DNA of 9,814 nt from Desulfuromusa sp. (GTDB lineage Bacteria; Desulfobacterota; Desulfuromonadia; Desulfuromonadales; Geopsychrobacteraceae), in NCBI GenBank assembly GCA_021157505.1, contig JAGGWI010000057.1:1-9814 (forward strand). The letters run 5' to 3'. Within the stretch, counting starts at the first letter, position 1, and every line of letters starts with the position of its first letter. Position numbers and translations under genes: made by a program. Under the pieces are notes generated by a model, which did not search any database, was not told the origin of the DNA, and saw only the letters and a program-made list of their open reading frames with translations. Positions 1-6,338 of the stretch are shown piece by piece.

Positions 1-108
1 AATTTTATACTTTCTTTTATTGGAAGGATTTACCAGCTTCATGTCTTCGCGGTATCTATCCCAAGATGTATCTACCTGACCTGTAGGTGCTTTTCCATCT
101 AAAATCAT
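1..108 (-). CDS. sdhA: Succinate dehydrogenase/fumarate reductase flavoprotein subunit, N-terminal 36 residues (partial)
   Basis: Only the first 36 codons are inside the window; the gene runs off the left edge. The start is the ATG at 108, preceded by a good Shine-Dalgarno AAGGGG (minus strand, 120-115) that overlaps the stop codon of sdhC. The protein begins MILDGKAPTGQVDTSW and continues with a KLVNPSNKRKYK segment, which matches the N-terminal extension I know from Geobacter-type FrdA/SdhA, just ahead of the FAD-binding glycine motif (outside the window). In this family the protein carries covalent FAD and interconverts succinate and fumarate on the cytoplasmic side of the membrane, anchored by the cytochrome b encoded immediately upstream. 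The iron-sulfur subunit gene would be expected further downstream, beyond the edge. The identification relies on this short segment plus the adjacent sdhC. Confidence 0.85.
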   Translation of the reverse strand, partial: MILDGKAPTGQVDTSWDRYREDMKLVNPSNKRKYKI

Positions 109-118
109 AATAAGCCCC

Positions 119-793
119 TTATTTCACAATACGAGCGAGAAGTAATAATGGAATAGCGATATATGCCAGTCCGTAACCGATAGCCACTAATTTACCGATA
201 AAAGTCACTTTGTCCTGACTTGTCCCGGTGCTCCAACCAAGGGTCTGTACCCAGCTGGAAAGTCCATGAAAAATATGCAGAGTTAAAGCGATCATCGCAA
301 CAATGTAGACAATGACGATGAAAGCATTATGGAAACTTGCTGTAACCATGGTGAAAACATCGGGACGCATAGCCGCATCAAGAGCAATATTGTGAGCTGA
401 TATGTCAGGATTGGTAATCTGCACCGTAAAATGGAGCAAATGGTAGAGCAAGAAAGCCAGAATGATCAGACCGGTAAAAACCATGGTTTTGGCCGAAAAG
501 GTCGTGACCAAAGTTTTTTGAACGGCATAGCTGTCCGGCGTAGCAGCACGGTTTTCAAGGTAAAGTTGCACCCCGAAAGTGATGTGAACCGCAAACAGAC
601 CCAGCATGATCAGGCGGAAAACCCAAACCAGTGGACCCAGTGCATGCAGGTGCTCAGCGTAGGCATTAATACCATCGGGACCTGCAAATACCGACAAGTT
701 GCCAATAAGATGGACAGAAATAAAACCCACCAGACAAAGTCCGGTCGCTGCCATCAGAATCTTTCGTCCTACAGTACTTTTAAACAGATTCAT
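119..793 (-). CDS. sdhC: Succinate dehydrogenase/fumarate reductase cytochrome b558 subunit
   Basis: A 224-residue integral membrane subunit of the b558 type (one polypeptide, as in Bacillus SdhC, Wolinella FrdC and Geobacter FrdC). It anchors the flavoprotein and iron-sulfur subunits and carries haem b for electron exchange with menaquinone. Five hydrophobic segments are visible, at about residues 11-33, 57-80, 105-125, 155-180 and 200-222. Several histidines sit in or near them (H28, H48, H70, H118, H155, H173, H176) and are candidates for haem ligation. I chose the ATG at 793 over the in-frame ATG at 829. It is preceded by GAGGGA at 8-nt spacing, and the protein then begins MNLFKSTVGRKILMAATG as is usual for the family; the longer form adds 12 polar residues. 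The stop is 10 nt from the sdhA start, so the two are co-transcribed. In Geobacter the equivalent enzyme works in both directions, but the direction here cannot be read from the sequence. Confidence 0.92.
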   Translation of the reverse strand: MNLFKSTVGRKILMAATGLCLVGFISVHLIGNLSVFAGPDGINAYAEHLHALGPLVWVFRLIMLGLFAVHITFGVQLYLENRAATPDSYAVQKTLVTTFSAKTMVFTGLIILAFLLYHLLHFTVQITNPDISAHNIALDAAMRPDVFTMVTASFHNAFIVIVYIVAMIALTLHIFHGLSSWVQTLGWSTGTSQDKVTFIGKLVAIGYGLAYIAIPLLLLARIVK

Positions 794-819
794 AGTTAAT
801 ATCCCTCGAGAATGTGAAC

Positions 820-847
820 TGATTGTCAATCAGGATTGATCTCCTGA
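820..847 (-). repeat. Three interlocking inverted repeats ahead of sdhC
   Basis: Within 28 bp there are three overlapping dyads: TGATTGTCAATCA (820-832, perfect about a central base), TCAATCAGGATTGA (826-839, 6-bp arms), and TCAGGA/TCCTGA (830-835 and 842-847). They cannot all form at once in RNA. The cluster begins about 12 nt upstream of the sdhC Shine-Dalgarno. It could be a protein-binding site or a leader structure that affects translation; I cannot tell which. Confidence 0.45.
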
Positions 848-872
848 ACTCAATCACCAATATCTGCCCAAG

Positions 873-1007
873 TTATTCCGACCCAGCCCTTCTCACCTCT
901 TGAAACTGAGCCTCATCATATTGTCCATCTTCAACATCAAAATAAAACTGTGTCCCTGAAATAGAGTCATCCAAGCTCACAGTAAAATACAAATCGTATA
1001 CTGTATA
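873..1007 (-). other. 44-codon coding-like stretch in the sdhC leader (small ORF or gene remnant)
   Basis: Between a TAG (1010-1008) and a TAA (875-873) one frame reads 44 sense codons with a protein-like composition. It alternates aromatic and acidic residues (YDLYFTVSLDDSISG, then FYFDVEDGQYDEAQFQ) and resembles beta-strand-rich domain sequence. There is no ATG. The only plausible starts are a GTG at 980 or a TTG further up, and neither has a Shine-Dalgarno. It may therefore be the C-terminal remnant of a decayed gene, an upstream ORF in the sdhC leader, or chance. I do not recognise the family. Confidence 0.25.
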
Positions 1008-1008
1008 C
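996..1008. promoter_or_regulatory. Candidate operator GTATACTGTATAC upstream of sdhCA
   Basis: A 13-bp palindrome that is perfect around a central base, with two GTATAC half-sites. It overlaps the -10 element of the candidate sdhC promoter, the typical position for repressor binding. Sites of this look are common for GntR-type and other small dimeric regulators, but the regulator cannot be named from sequence. Confidence 0.4.
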
Positions 1009-1033
1009 TAAATATTGGTACAAAATTAAACAA
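1005..1033 (-). promoter_or_regulatory. Candidate sigma-70 promoter for sdhCA
   Basis: On the minus strand TTGTTT (1033-1028) is separated by 17 nt from TAGTAT (1010-1005). The -35 matches the consensus at 3 of 6 positions and the -10 at 4 of 6, in a strongly AT-rich stretch. Transcription from here would give an untranslated leader of roughly 200 nt before sdhC. This is a consensus match only. Confidence 0.35.
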
Positions 1034-1099
1034 AAAAACCACAAATAAACAAATTCTAATCACCGGAAGGCCCCAGCAACCATAACGGTCTACACCTAC

Positions 1100-1134
1100 A
1101 AAAATGACCGGAAAAGTCATACCTTTCCGGTCAT
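1100..1134 (-). terminator. Rho-independent terminator of valS
   Basis: An 11-bp perfect stem, ATGACCGGAAA (1104-1114) paired with TTTCCGGTCAT (1124-1134), with a 9-nt loop. It lies 10 nt after the valS stop codon on the minus strand and is followed by a run of five T (1104-1100). It separates valS from the sdh leader. Confidence 0.8.
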
Positions 1135-1144
1135 CGGTCATCCG

Positions 1145-3802
1145 TTATTTTAAAGTGCGGATCTTTTCCAAACTCTGTTGCAAAATTTCTCGCTTTTTTT
1201 CGGCCGCAGCCAGCTTGCCGCGATCTTTCTCCAAGACCTGAGCTGGGGCATTGGCGACAAATTTCTTATTGGACAATTTCTTTTCAAAGAAACCAACATC
1301 CTTCTGAACTTTTTCAATCTCTTTCTGCAGCCGCGCCTCTTCTTCTGCGATGTTGATAAGATCAGCTAATGGGATCAAAACTTCGACCTCACCGGCAACC
1401 TGTGTTGAAGCCTGTTTAGGACGTTCAACAGCAACACCGACCTGCAGATCTTCAACTCGCGCCAAGGAATGGATATACGCTTGACCCGTCACAATGGATT
1501 GTACGACTGACTCAGTTTTACAATCGAGAACGACTTTAATCTTTTTCCCCGGCGGCACATCGAGTTCACCACGAACATTACGAATGGCCCGGATAACGTC
1601 CATGACCAGGTCCATATCGGCAACAACAGCTTCATCAGTCGCAACCATAGCCGCCGTCGGATAAGCAGCCTGCATGATAGAATCAAACGGGCGGGTACCA
1701 GGAAGAGCATGCCAGATCTCTTCGGTCACGAATGGCAGAATCGGATGTAACATCCGCAACAAACCTTCCAGTACCGAGAACAGAACAATCTGGGTAGACT
1801 TGCAAGCGTCGGCATCTTCGCCGTACAGATTGGCCTTACTTAACTCAATATACCAATCACAGAACTCATGCCAGGTAAATGAGTAGAGGATATTAGCAGC
1901 ATCGTTAAATTTATAGTTTGTCAGCGCCCGGTTCACTTCTTCTGCAGCGAATGCGTAACGACTTAAAATCCACTGATCGGCTTGCGACAACGACAATTCA
2001 GACAAATTACTATCAGAAGGTTCAAAGTTCTCCAGATTCATCAGCGCAAAACGGCTGGCATTCCAGAGTTTGTTGACGAAGTTCCGATAACCACCAATCC
2101 GCTCGGTGGATAATCTAATATCACGCCCCATGGCGGCAAAAGCACAAAGAGTGTAGCGAAAGGCATCGGCGCCATATTCGTCGACAATGGTCAACGGATC
2201 GATCACGTTGCCCTTGCTCTTGCTCATTTTTTGCCCCTGGGCATCACGGACCAGAGCATGGATATAGACTTCCTTGAAAGGAACCTCCCCCATGAATTTG
2301 ATCCCCATCATCATCATCCGTGCGACCCAGAAAAAGAGGATGTCAAAACCGGTGACCAGACAACTGGTCGGATAGAATTTCTGCAGTGTTTCTGTCTTTT
2401 CCGGCCAGCCCATGGTTGAAAATGGCCATAGGGCAGAGGAAAACCAGGTGTCGAGAACATCGGTCTCCTGCCGAAGGTTGTGACTGCCACAATGTTTACA
2501 AACAGAGACATCCTCACGGGAAACGGTTATTTCATCACAGTCATTACAGAACCAGGCCGGGATCCGGTGTCCCCACCAGATCTGCCGACTGACACACCAA
2601 TCCTGAATGTTATTCATCCACTCGTAATAGGTCTTTTCCCACTGCTGGGGTACAATTTTAGTCCGACCCGTATCTACCGCCTTGATTGCTTCTGCAGCAA
2701 GGGACTTGACCGCAACATACCACTGCTTACTCATGTAGGGTTCAATGATTGTTCTACAGCGATAACATTCACCAACGGCATTGGTATAAGCGTCAACTTT
2801 CTCCAGTAAGCCCTGTGCTTGCAGATCGGCAACAACCTTTGTTCTGGCAGCATTGCGTTCCATTCCTACATAGGAGCCACCGTTTTCGTTAATCATCCCC
2901 GACTCATCGAGAACATTGATAAATTCGAGATCGTGTCGTTTGCCGATTTCAAAATCGTTAAAATCGTGTGCCGGGGTAATCTTAACCGCACCACTGCCAA
3001 ACTCCATATCGACATATTCATCGGCAATAATCGGAATTTCTCGATCCATCAGAGGTAGCAGAACATTCTTGCCAATCAGCTCCTGATAACGCTCATCCTC
3101 AGGATGAACTGCAACAGCGGTATCACCCAACATAGTTTCTGGCCGGGTGGTCGCAACGGTCAGATAGCGATCAGTCCCCTGAACCGGATAACGTAAATGC
3201 CAGAGGCTGCCCTGTTTATCCTCATGCTCAACTTCAAGATCTGACAGGGCAGTGTGACAACGGGGACACCAGTTAATCAGGCGATTGTCCCGGTAAATCA
3301 ACCCGTCATCATAAAGGCTCACGAAAACTTCACGAACGGCTGTTGACAACCCCTCATCCATGGTGAAACGTTCCCGCTGCCAGTCACAGGAAGCACCAAG
3401 CCGCTTCAACTGGTTGATGATCTGGCCACCAGATTCTTCGCGCCACTTCCAGACCCGCTCAACAAAAGCGTCTCGACCTAATTCGTGTCGATCTCGATTT
3501 TCTGCAGCAAGTTGTTTTTCAACAACATTCTGGGTTGCGATTCCAGCATGATCAGTCCCTGGCATCCAGAGAACTTCGTAACCCGACATCCGCTTCCAGC
3601 GACAGAGAATATCCTGCAAAGTATTATTCAGTGCGTGGCCCATATGGAGAACACCGGTCACATTAGGTGGGGGAATAACGATTGAATAATGGGGTTTGGG
3701 GGAATTTTCGTTGGCGTGAAAATCGCCACGCTGTTCCCAGGTATCAAACCATTTTTTTTCAACCTGTTCCGGTTCGTAACCTTTAGGGAGTTCTGTCTTC
3801 AT
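1145..3802 (-). CDS. valS: Valyl-tRNA synthetase
   Basis: A complete 885-residue class I aminoacyl-tRNA synthetase that charges tRNA-Val in the cytoplasm; the length is normal for bacterial ValRS. The HIGH signature is HMGH at residues 53-56, within PPPNVTGVLHMGH. The KMSKS signature is at 525-529. The inserted CP1 editing domain (about 185-345), which hydrolyses mischarged Thr-tRNA, contains TTRPETMLGD at about 218-227. Cysteine pairs CPRC (179-182), CNDC (419-422) and CKHC (435-438) look like zinc-binding elements. The C-terminal 70 or so residues are Lys/Glu-rich helical sequence, the tRNA-binding coiled-coil arm typical of ValRS. I prefer the ATG at 3802 to a TTG at 3811: AAGGA lies 10 nt before the ATG but only one nt before the TTG. 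No T-box leader is evident. The gene is monocistronic, with its own terminator downstream and another hairpin terminator upstream. Confidence 0.97.
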   Translation of the reverse strand: MKTELPKGYEPEQVEKKWFDTWEQRGDFHANENSPKPHYSIVIPPPNVTGVLHMGHALNNTLQDILCRWKRMSGYEVLWMPGTDHAGIATQNVVEKQLAAENRDRHELGRDAFVERVWKWREESGGQIINQLKRLGASCDWQRERFTMDEGLSTAVREVFVSLYDDGLIYRDNRLINWCPRCHTALSDLEVEHEDKQGSLWHLRYPVQGTDRYLTVATTRPETMLGDTAVAVHPEDERYQELIGKNVLLPLMDREIPIIADEYVDMEFGSGAVKITPAHDFNDFEIGKRHDLEFINVLDESGMINENGGSYVGMERNAARTKVVADLQAQGLLEKVDAYTNAVGECYRCRTIIEPYMSKQWYVAVKSLAAEAIKAVDTGRTKIVPQQWEKTYYEWMNNIQDWCVSRQIWWGHRIPAWFCNDCDEITVSREDVSVCKHCGSHNLRQETDVLDTWFSSALWPFSTMGWPEKTETLQKFYPTSCLVTGFDILFFWVARMMMMGIKFMGEVPFKEVYIHALVRDAQGQKMSKSKGNVIDPLTIVDEYGADAFRYTLCAFAAMGRDIRLSTERIGGYRNFVNKLWNASRFALMNLENFEPSDSNLSELSLSQADQWILSRYAFAAEEVNRALTNYKFNDAANILYSFTWHEFCDWYIELSKANLYGEDADACKSTQIVLFSVLEGLLRMLHPILPFVTEEIWHALPGTRPFDSIMQAAYPTAAMVATDEAVVADMDLVMDVIRAIRNVRGELDVPPGKKIKVVLDCKTESVVQSIVTGQAYIHSLARVEDLQVGVAVERPKQASTQVAGEVEVLIPLADLINIAEEEARLQKEIEKVQKDVGFFEKKLSNKKFVANAPAQVLEKDRGKLAAAEKKREILQQSLEKIRTLK

Positions 3803-3873
3803 TTCGGGCAAATCCTTGCTTCAAATATGTAGTTATCGGATTAATTTATGATCCACTCGCAAAAACAAATAAG

Positions 3874-3998
3874 ATGGCTAAGCAAAAATTTCGTCCCACA
3901 AGGCGTAGTGGTTTTTCGAGGGTGAAGGCATACATACTGTATGTCGAGGTCTCGAAAAAACGCTGCAACGCCGTGGGTCGGACTTTTTGCGACGCCAT
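3874..3998. repeat. About 125-nt imperfect intergenic palindrome
   Basis: The two halves are imperfect reverse complements. Working inwards, ATGGC (3874-3878) pairs with GCCAT (3994-3998) and GCAAAAA (3882-3888) with TTTTTGC (3984-3990). CCCAC (3895-3899) pairs with GTGGG (3973-3977), GGCGT (3902-3906) with ACGCC (3968-3972), and TTTTTCGAG (3912-3920) with CTCGAAAAA (3951-3959). The centre is ACATACTGTATGT (3932-3944). Either strand could fold into one long hairpin with internal loops. It sits between the valS start and the terminator of the signalling operon. I have the impression that similar sequence recurs between genes in Desulfuromonadales genomes, which would make it a dispersed palindromic repeat, but I cannot verify that here. 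A 65-codon frame running across it is best read as a by-product. Confidence 0.75.
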
Positions 3999-4017
3999 TT
4001 TATCTGGGCAGAAACAA

Positions 4018-4065
4018 TAAAGGGGGGCAGCAAGGAAGTCAAGATTTCCCTGCTGCCCCCCTTTA
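4018..4065 (-). terminator. Strong hairpin terminator of the cheW-cheW-response regulator operon
   Basis: A 20-bp stem with one mismatch: 4018-4037 pairs with 4046-4065, containing GGGGGGCAGCA against TGCTGCCCCCC, with an 8-nt loop. It lies about 35 nt after the response-regulator stop. On the minus strand the stem ends in CCCCCCTTTATTGTTT, T-rich but without a continuous run. The stem is so GC-rich that it probably blocks read-through into valS. Confidence 0.75.
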
Positions 4066-4098
4066 AGAGAAGCATCTACATTTATATGGTAGGGCTAA

Positions 4099-5871
4099 TC
4101 AGGCACCCTCTTTAATTTTACGGATTTCTTCACCGATCATGACTTCAGCCAGATCAGGGACAACTTCCCAAGCAATTTTTTCAATCATTTCAGCTGCCAT
4201 TTTTTCAATCATCGATCCAGCTACTTTGGTCACAACTTCCTTCAACTCATCTTCGGACAATTCACGTAACTGCTGCTCAACCTGTTCGGTTGCAGAACCT
4301 TCAGCTCCGGTGGTCTCAAAACTGACTGCAGCGACTTCAGCAGTCATGTCAACGGTACCAGCCGTAACCGTAGCTACGTCAGTATCATCTTCTATAGTCT
4401 CATCCAAATAAAAAGTCTCATCCGCATCATCTATTGATACTGGTTCTATATCTTCAGCTAATTCGATCTCTTCTTCAACCAGGTCACTAACGCCATCAAG
4501 CGGCTCTGGCTCCACCGCAACAACAGTTTCAGGCTCCATAACCGCAGCCTCATCTACCATTTCTTCCAGCGACTCAGATTCAACTATATCCTCCTCAGAA
4601 AGATCGTAAATCTCGCCGTCATCGAAGCTGTCATCGATAATAGCTTCGCCAAGGTCAGAAGTACTTTCAGAACTGTCTGTCGTCTCCTGCCTTAGGGACT
4701 CAGGTTCAAGCTGCTCATCTTCTTCCTGCAACTCTATAATGTCTTCATCGTCAGCTGCAAACGCTGAGAGAACTTGCTCATCGGTAGCTGGCTCAATAAC
4801 ATCTTCAGCAAATGAGGTATCCTCATCAGAAGCCACCTCTACCGGTTCTGTCTGCTCTTGGAGATCCTCATCCACAGAATCCATTTCTACTGGTTCTGAC
4901 TGCTCCGGGAGATCCTCATCAACAGAATCCATTTCTGCCGGTTCTGTCTGCTCCTGGAGATCCTCATCCACAGAATCCATTTCTACTGGTTCTGACTGCT
5001 CTTGGAGATCCTCATCCACAGAATCCATTTCTGCCGGTTCTGTCTGCTCCAGGAGATCCTCATCATCAGAATCCATTTCTACTGGTTCTGACTGCTCCAG
5101 GAGATCCTCATCCACAGAATCCATTTCTGCCGGTTCTGTCTGCTCCAGGAGATCCTCATCCACAGAATCCATTTCTACTGGTTCTGTCTGCTCCGGGAGA
5201 TCCTCATCCACAGAATCCACTTCTGCCGGTTCTATCTGCTCCTGCAGATCCTCATCATCAGAATCCACTTCTGCCGGTTCTGTCTGCACCTGCAGATCAT
5301 CTTCAGCAAAAGAAACCGTATCCCAGATATCGTCCGGGGACTCCTCGTCAACTTCCGCAGCAGGTGTCGCCAAGGCGTCCACAGCGTCGAGACCAAGAGC
5401 CACCTCAGTTACAGCTGAGTCGGCACCAATCTCAGAGGTTCCGCTTTGAGTTTCTACCGGAAGTTCCTCAGCCTCTGACGTAACAACACCAGCCATTCTC
5501 ACCGGTTCAGCCGCGAGAAGTTGAGAAACTTTGTCCAGTAGAGCTTGTGACTCAAATGGTTTAGTTAACCAACCATCGGCACACACCTCACCAGCTTTTA
5601 TTTCATCAAAATGGTCAAAAGCTCCAGGCAGCAGCAAGACCGAAGTATTGGCGAGACTCGGTTCATTTTTAATCGCTCGACATAACTCAAAACCATCTTT
5701 TCCTGGCATTGAGATATCGGCAATAACCAAATCCGGAATTTCCTCCAGCGCTTTAGTGAAAGCATGATCTCCATCATCTGTCACTTCAAGCTGATACTCT
5801 TCTGTCGAGAAGATAATACCGACGACTTTCTGAATGGTGATACTATCATCGGCCAACAGCAGTTTTTTCAT
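4099..5871 (-). CDS. Response regulator with acidic tandem-repeat linker and conserved helical C-terminus
   Basis: A 590-residue protein in three parts. Residues 1-120 are a CheY-like receiver: acidic pair D8/D9 in LLADDS, phosphorylatable D52 in VIADISMPGKDG, and K104 in LTKPF. The Ser/Thr normally found at the end of strand 4 is replaced by P82 (VLLLPGAF). Residues about 125-530 are extremely acidic and low in complexity, probably disordered; residues 193-352 form ten 16-residue repeats. The last 55 or so residues are helical (ELKEVVTKVAGSMIEKMA, then IAWEVVPDLAEVMIGEEIRK). I recall this tail from other deltaproteobacterial receiver proteins. There is no DNA-binding or enzymatic output domain, so output is probably by protein contact, as with Myxococcus FrzS-type proteins; that comparison is inference. 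I chose the ATG at 5871 because GAGGAGG lies 8 nt before it; the ATG at 5874 has 5-nt spacing. The start overlaps the stop of the upstream cheW gene, so translation is coupled. Confidence 0.85.
   Translation of the reverse strand: MKKLLLADDSITIQKVVGIIFSTEEYQLEVTDDGDHAFTKALEEIPDLVIADISMPGKDGFELCRAIKNEPSLANTSVLLLPGAFDHFDEIKAGEVCADGWLTKPFESQALLDKVSQLLAAEPVRMAGVVTSEAEELPVETQSGTSEIGADSAVTEVALGLDAVDALATPAAEVDEESPDDIWDTVSFAEDDLQVQTEPAEVDSDDEDLQEQIEPAEVDSVDEDLPEQTEPVEMDSVDEDLLEQTEPAEMDSVDEDLLEQSEPVEMDSDDEDLLEQTEPAEMDSVDEDLQEQSEPVEMDSVDEDLQEQTEPAEMDSVDEDLPEQSEPVEMDSVDEDLQEQTEPVEVASDEDTSFAEDVIEPATDEQVLSAFAADDEDIIELQEEDEQLEPESLRQETTDSSESTSDLGEAIIDDSFDDGEIYDLSEEDIVESESLEEMVDEAAVMEPETVVAVEPEPLDGVSDLVEEEIELAEDIEPVSIDDADETFYLDETIEDDTDVATVTAGTVDMTAEVAAVSFETTGAEGSATEQVEQQLRELSEDELKEVVTKVAGSMIEKMAAEMIEKIAWEVVPDLAEVMIGEEIRKIKEGA
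4816..5295 (-). repeat. 48-bp coding tandem repeat, ten units, with 96-bp higher-order period
   Basis: Ten consecutive 16-residue units of the type LLEQTEPAEMDSVDED lie inside the response regulator. The central units alternate TEPAE and SEPVE, so the true recent unit is probably two repeats (96 bp). The units stay very similar at the DNA level, silent positions included, which points to recent expansion. Because 48 is a multiple of 3, changes in copy number keep the reading frame. It also keeps other frames open, producing spurious long ORFs on the plus strand. Confidence 0.95.
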
Positions 5872-6338
5872 CATTGATGCCTCCTCGCACCACCAGTACC
5901 AGGCTGATTTTGCCAAAAGTCCTGGGTCATTTCTATGGCTAAAATATTGATATCCAAAATATTGTATTCTTCACTTTGATAGATAAACTTGCCAACGGTT
6001 CCAAAATCTGCCTCTTGTCCGACCATTGCTGACAGTTCACCTTTTTCTTCGGTAACAATTTTACCAGTCAGATCTGCCGGCAAGGCAACAGTGCCATATT
6101 CCGACTCAACCAGCACCTGGTAGCCCTGTGATACTCGCCCCGATTGAGTTCCCGTCCCAACCAGCTGACTTAAATCGAGCAGTGGAACCAGTTGACCAGC
6201 AACAACCAGAACCGCTGAAACTGCCCCTGGAAGATGTGGCAACTTATAGGTTTTTGAGTTCTGGAGAATCTTTTTAATTTGCTCCAGTGCAACGGCAAAT
6301 CCAAACCCTTCAATCCAGAAGAGACCAAAGCGGCTCAT
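5871..6338 (-). CDS. CheW-domain protein (second in operon)
   Basis: A 155-residue single-domain CheW-like protein. The hallmark stretch is YKLPHLPGAVSAVLVVAGQL followed by VPLLDLSQLVG (about residues 36-66), which corresponds to the family pattern of a proline-containing turn, a hydrophobic strand with G-Q/R-G and then PxxDL. CheW proteins are cytoplasmic scaffolds coupling chemoreceptors to a CheA-type kinase. This one begins by ATGA overlap with the preceding cheW gene (stop TGA 6337-6335, start ATG 6338), has no strong Shine-Dalgarno of its own, and in turn overlaps the response-regulator start. Translational coupling of all three genes implies fixed stoichiometry. Divergence from classic CheW suggests an alternative pathway rather than the flagellar chemotaxis set. 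No CheA, receptor, CheR or CheB lies in the window. Confidence 0.85.
   Translation of the reverse strand: MSRFGLFWIEGFGFAVALEQIKKILQNSKTYKLPHLPGAVSAVLVVAGQLVPLLDLSQLVGTGTQSGRVSQGYQVLVESEYGTVALPADLTGKIVTEEKGELSAMVGQEADFGTVGKFIYQSEEYNILDINILAIEMTQDFWQNQPGTGGARRHQ

Noticed and set aside
431..799. 122-codon plus-strand frame
   Set aside because: Antisense to sdhC, no ribosome-binding site, and low-complexity polar translation; sdhC is clearly the real gene.
3803..3873. T-box or other riboswitch upstream of valS
   Set aside because: No T-box sequence or specifier-type structure seen; the only structure is the large palindrome, which lacks T-box features.
3878..4075. 65-codon minus-strand frame over the terminator and palindrome
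   Set aside because: It runs through both arms of the large hairpin and a terminator stem, has no recognisable domain, and is explained by the non-coding structure.
4816..5295. CRISPR-like periodic array
   Set aside because: The 48-bp units abut without unique spacers and translate in frame as part of one protein.
4739..5483. Two long plus-strand open frames (236 and 223 codons) with serine- or proline-rich repeats
   Set aside because: They are the antisense shadow of the 48-bp repeat; a repeat length divisible by 3 keeps all frames open. No Shine-Dalgarno or recognisable domain.
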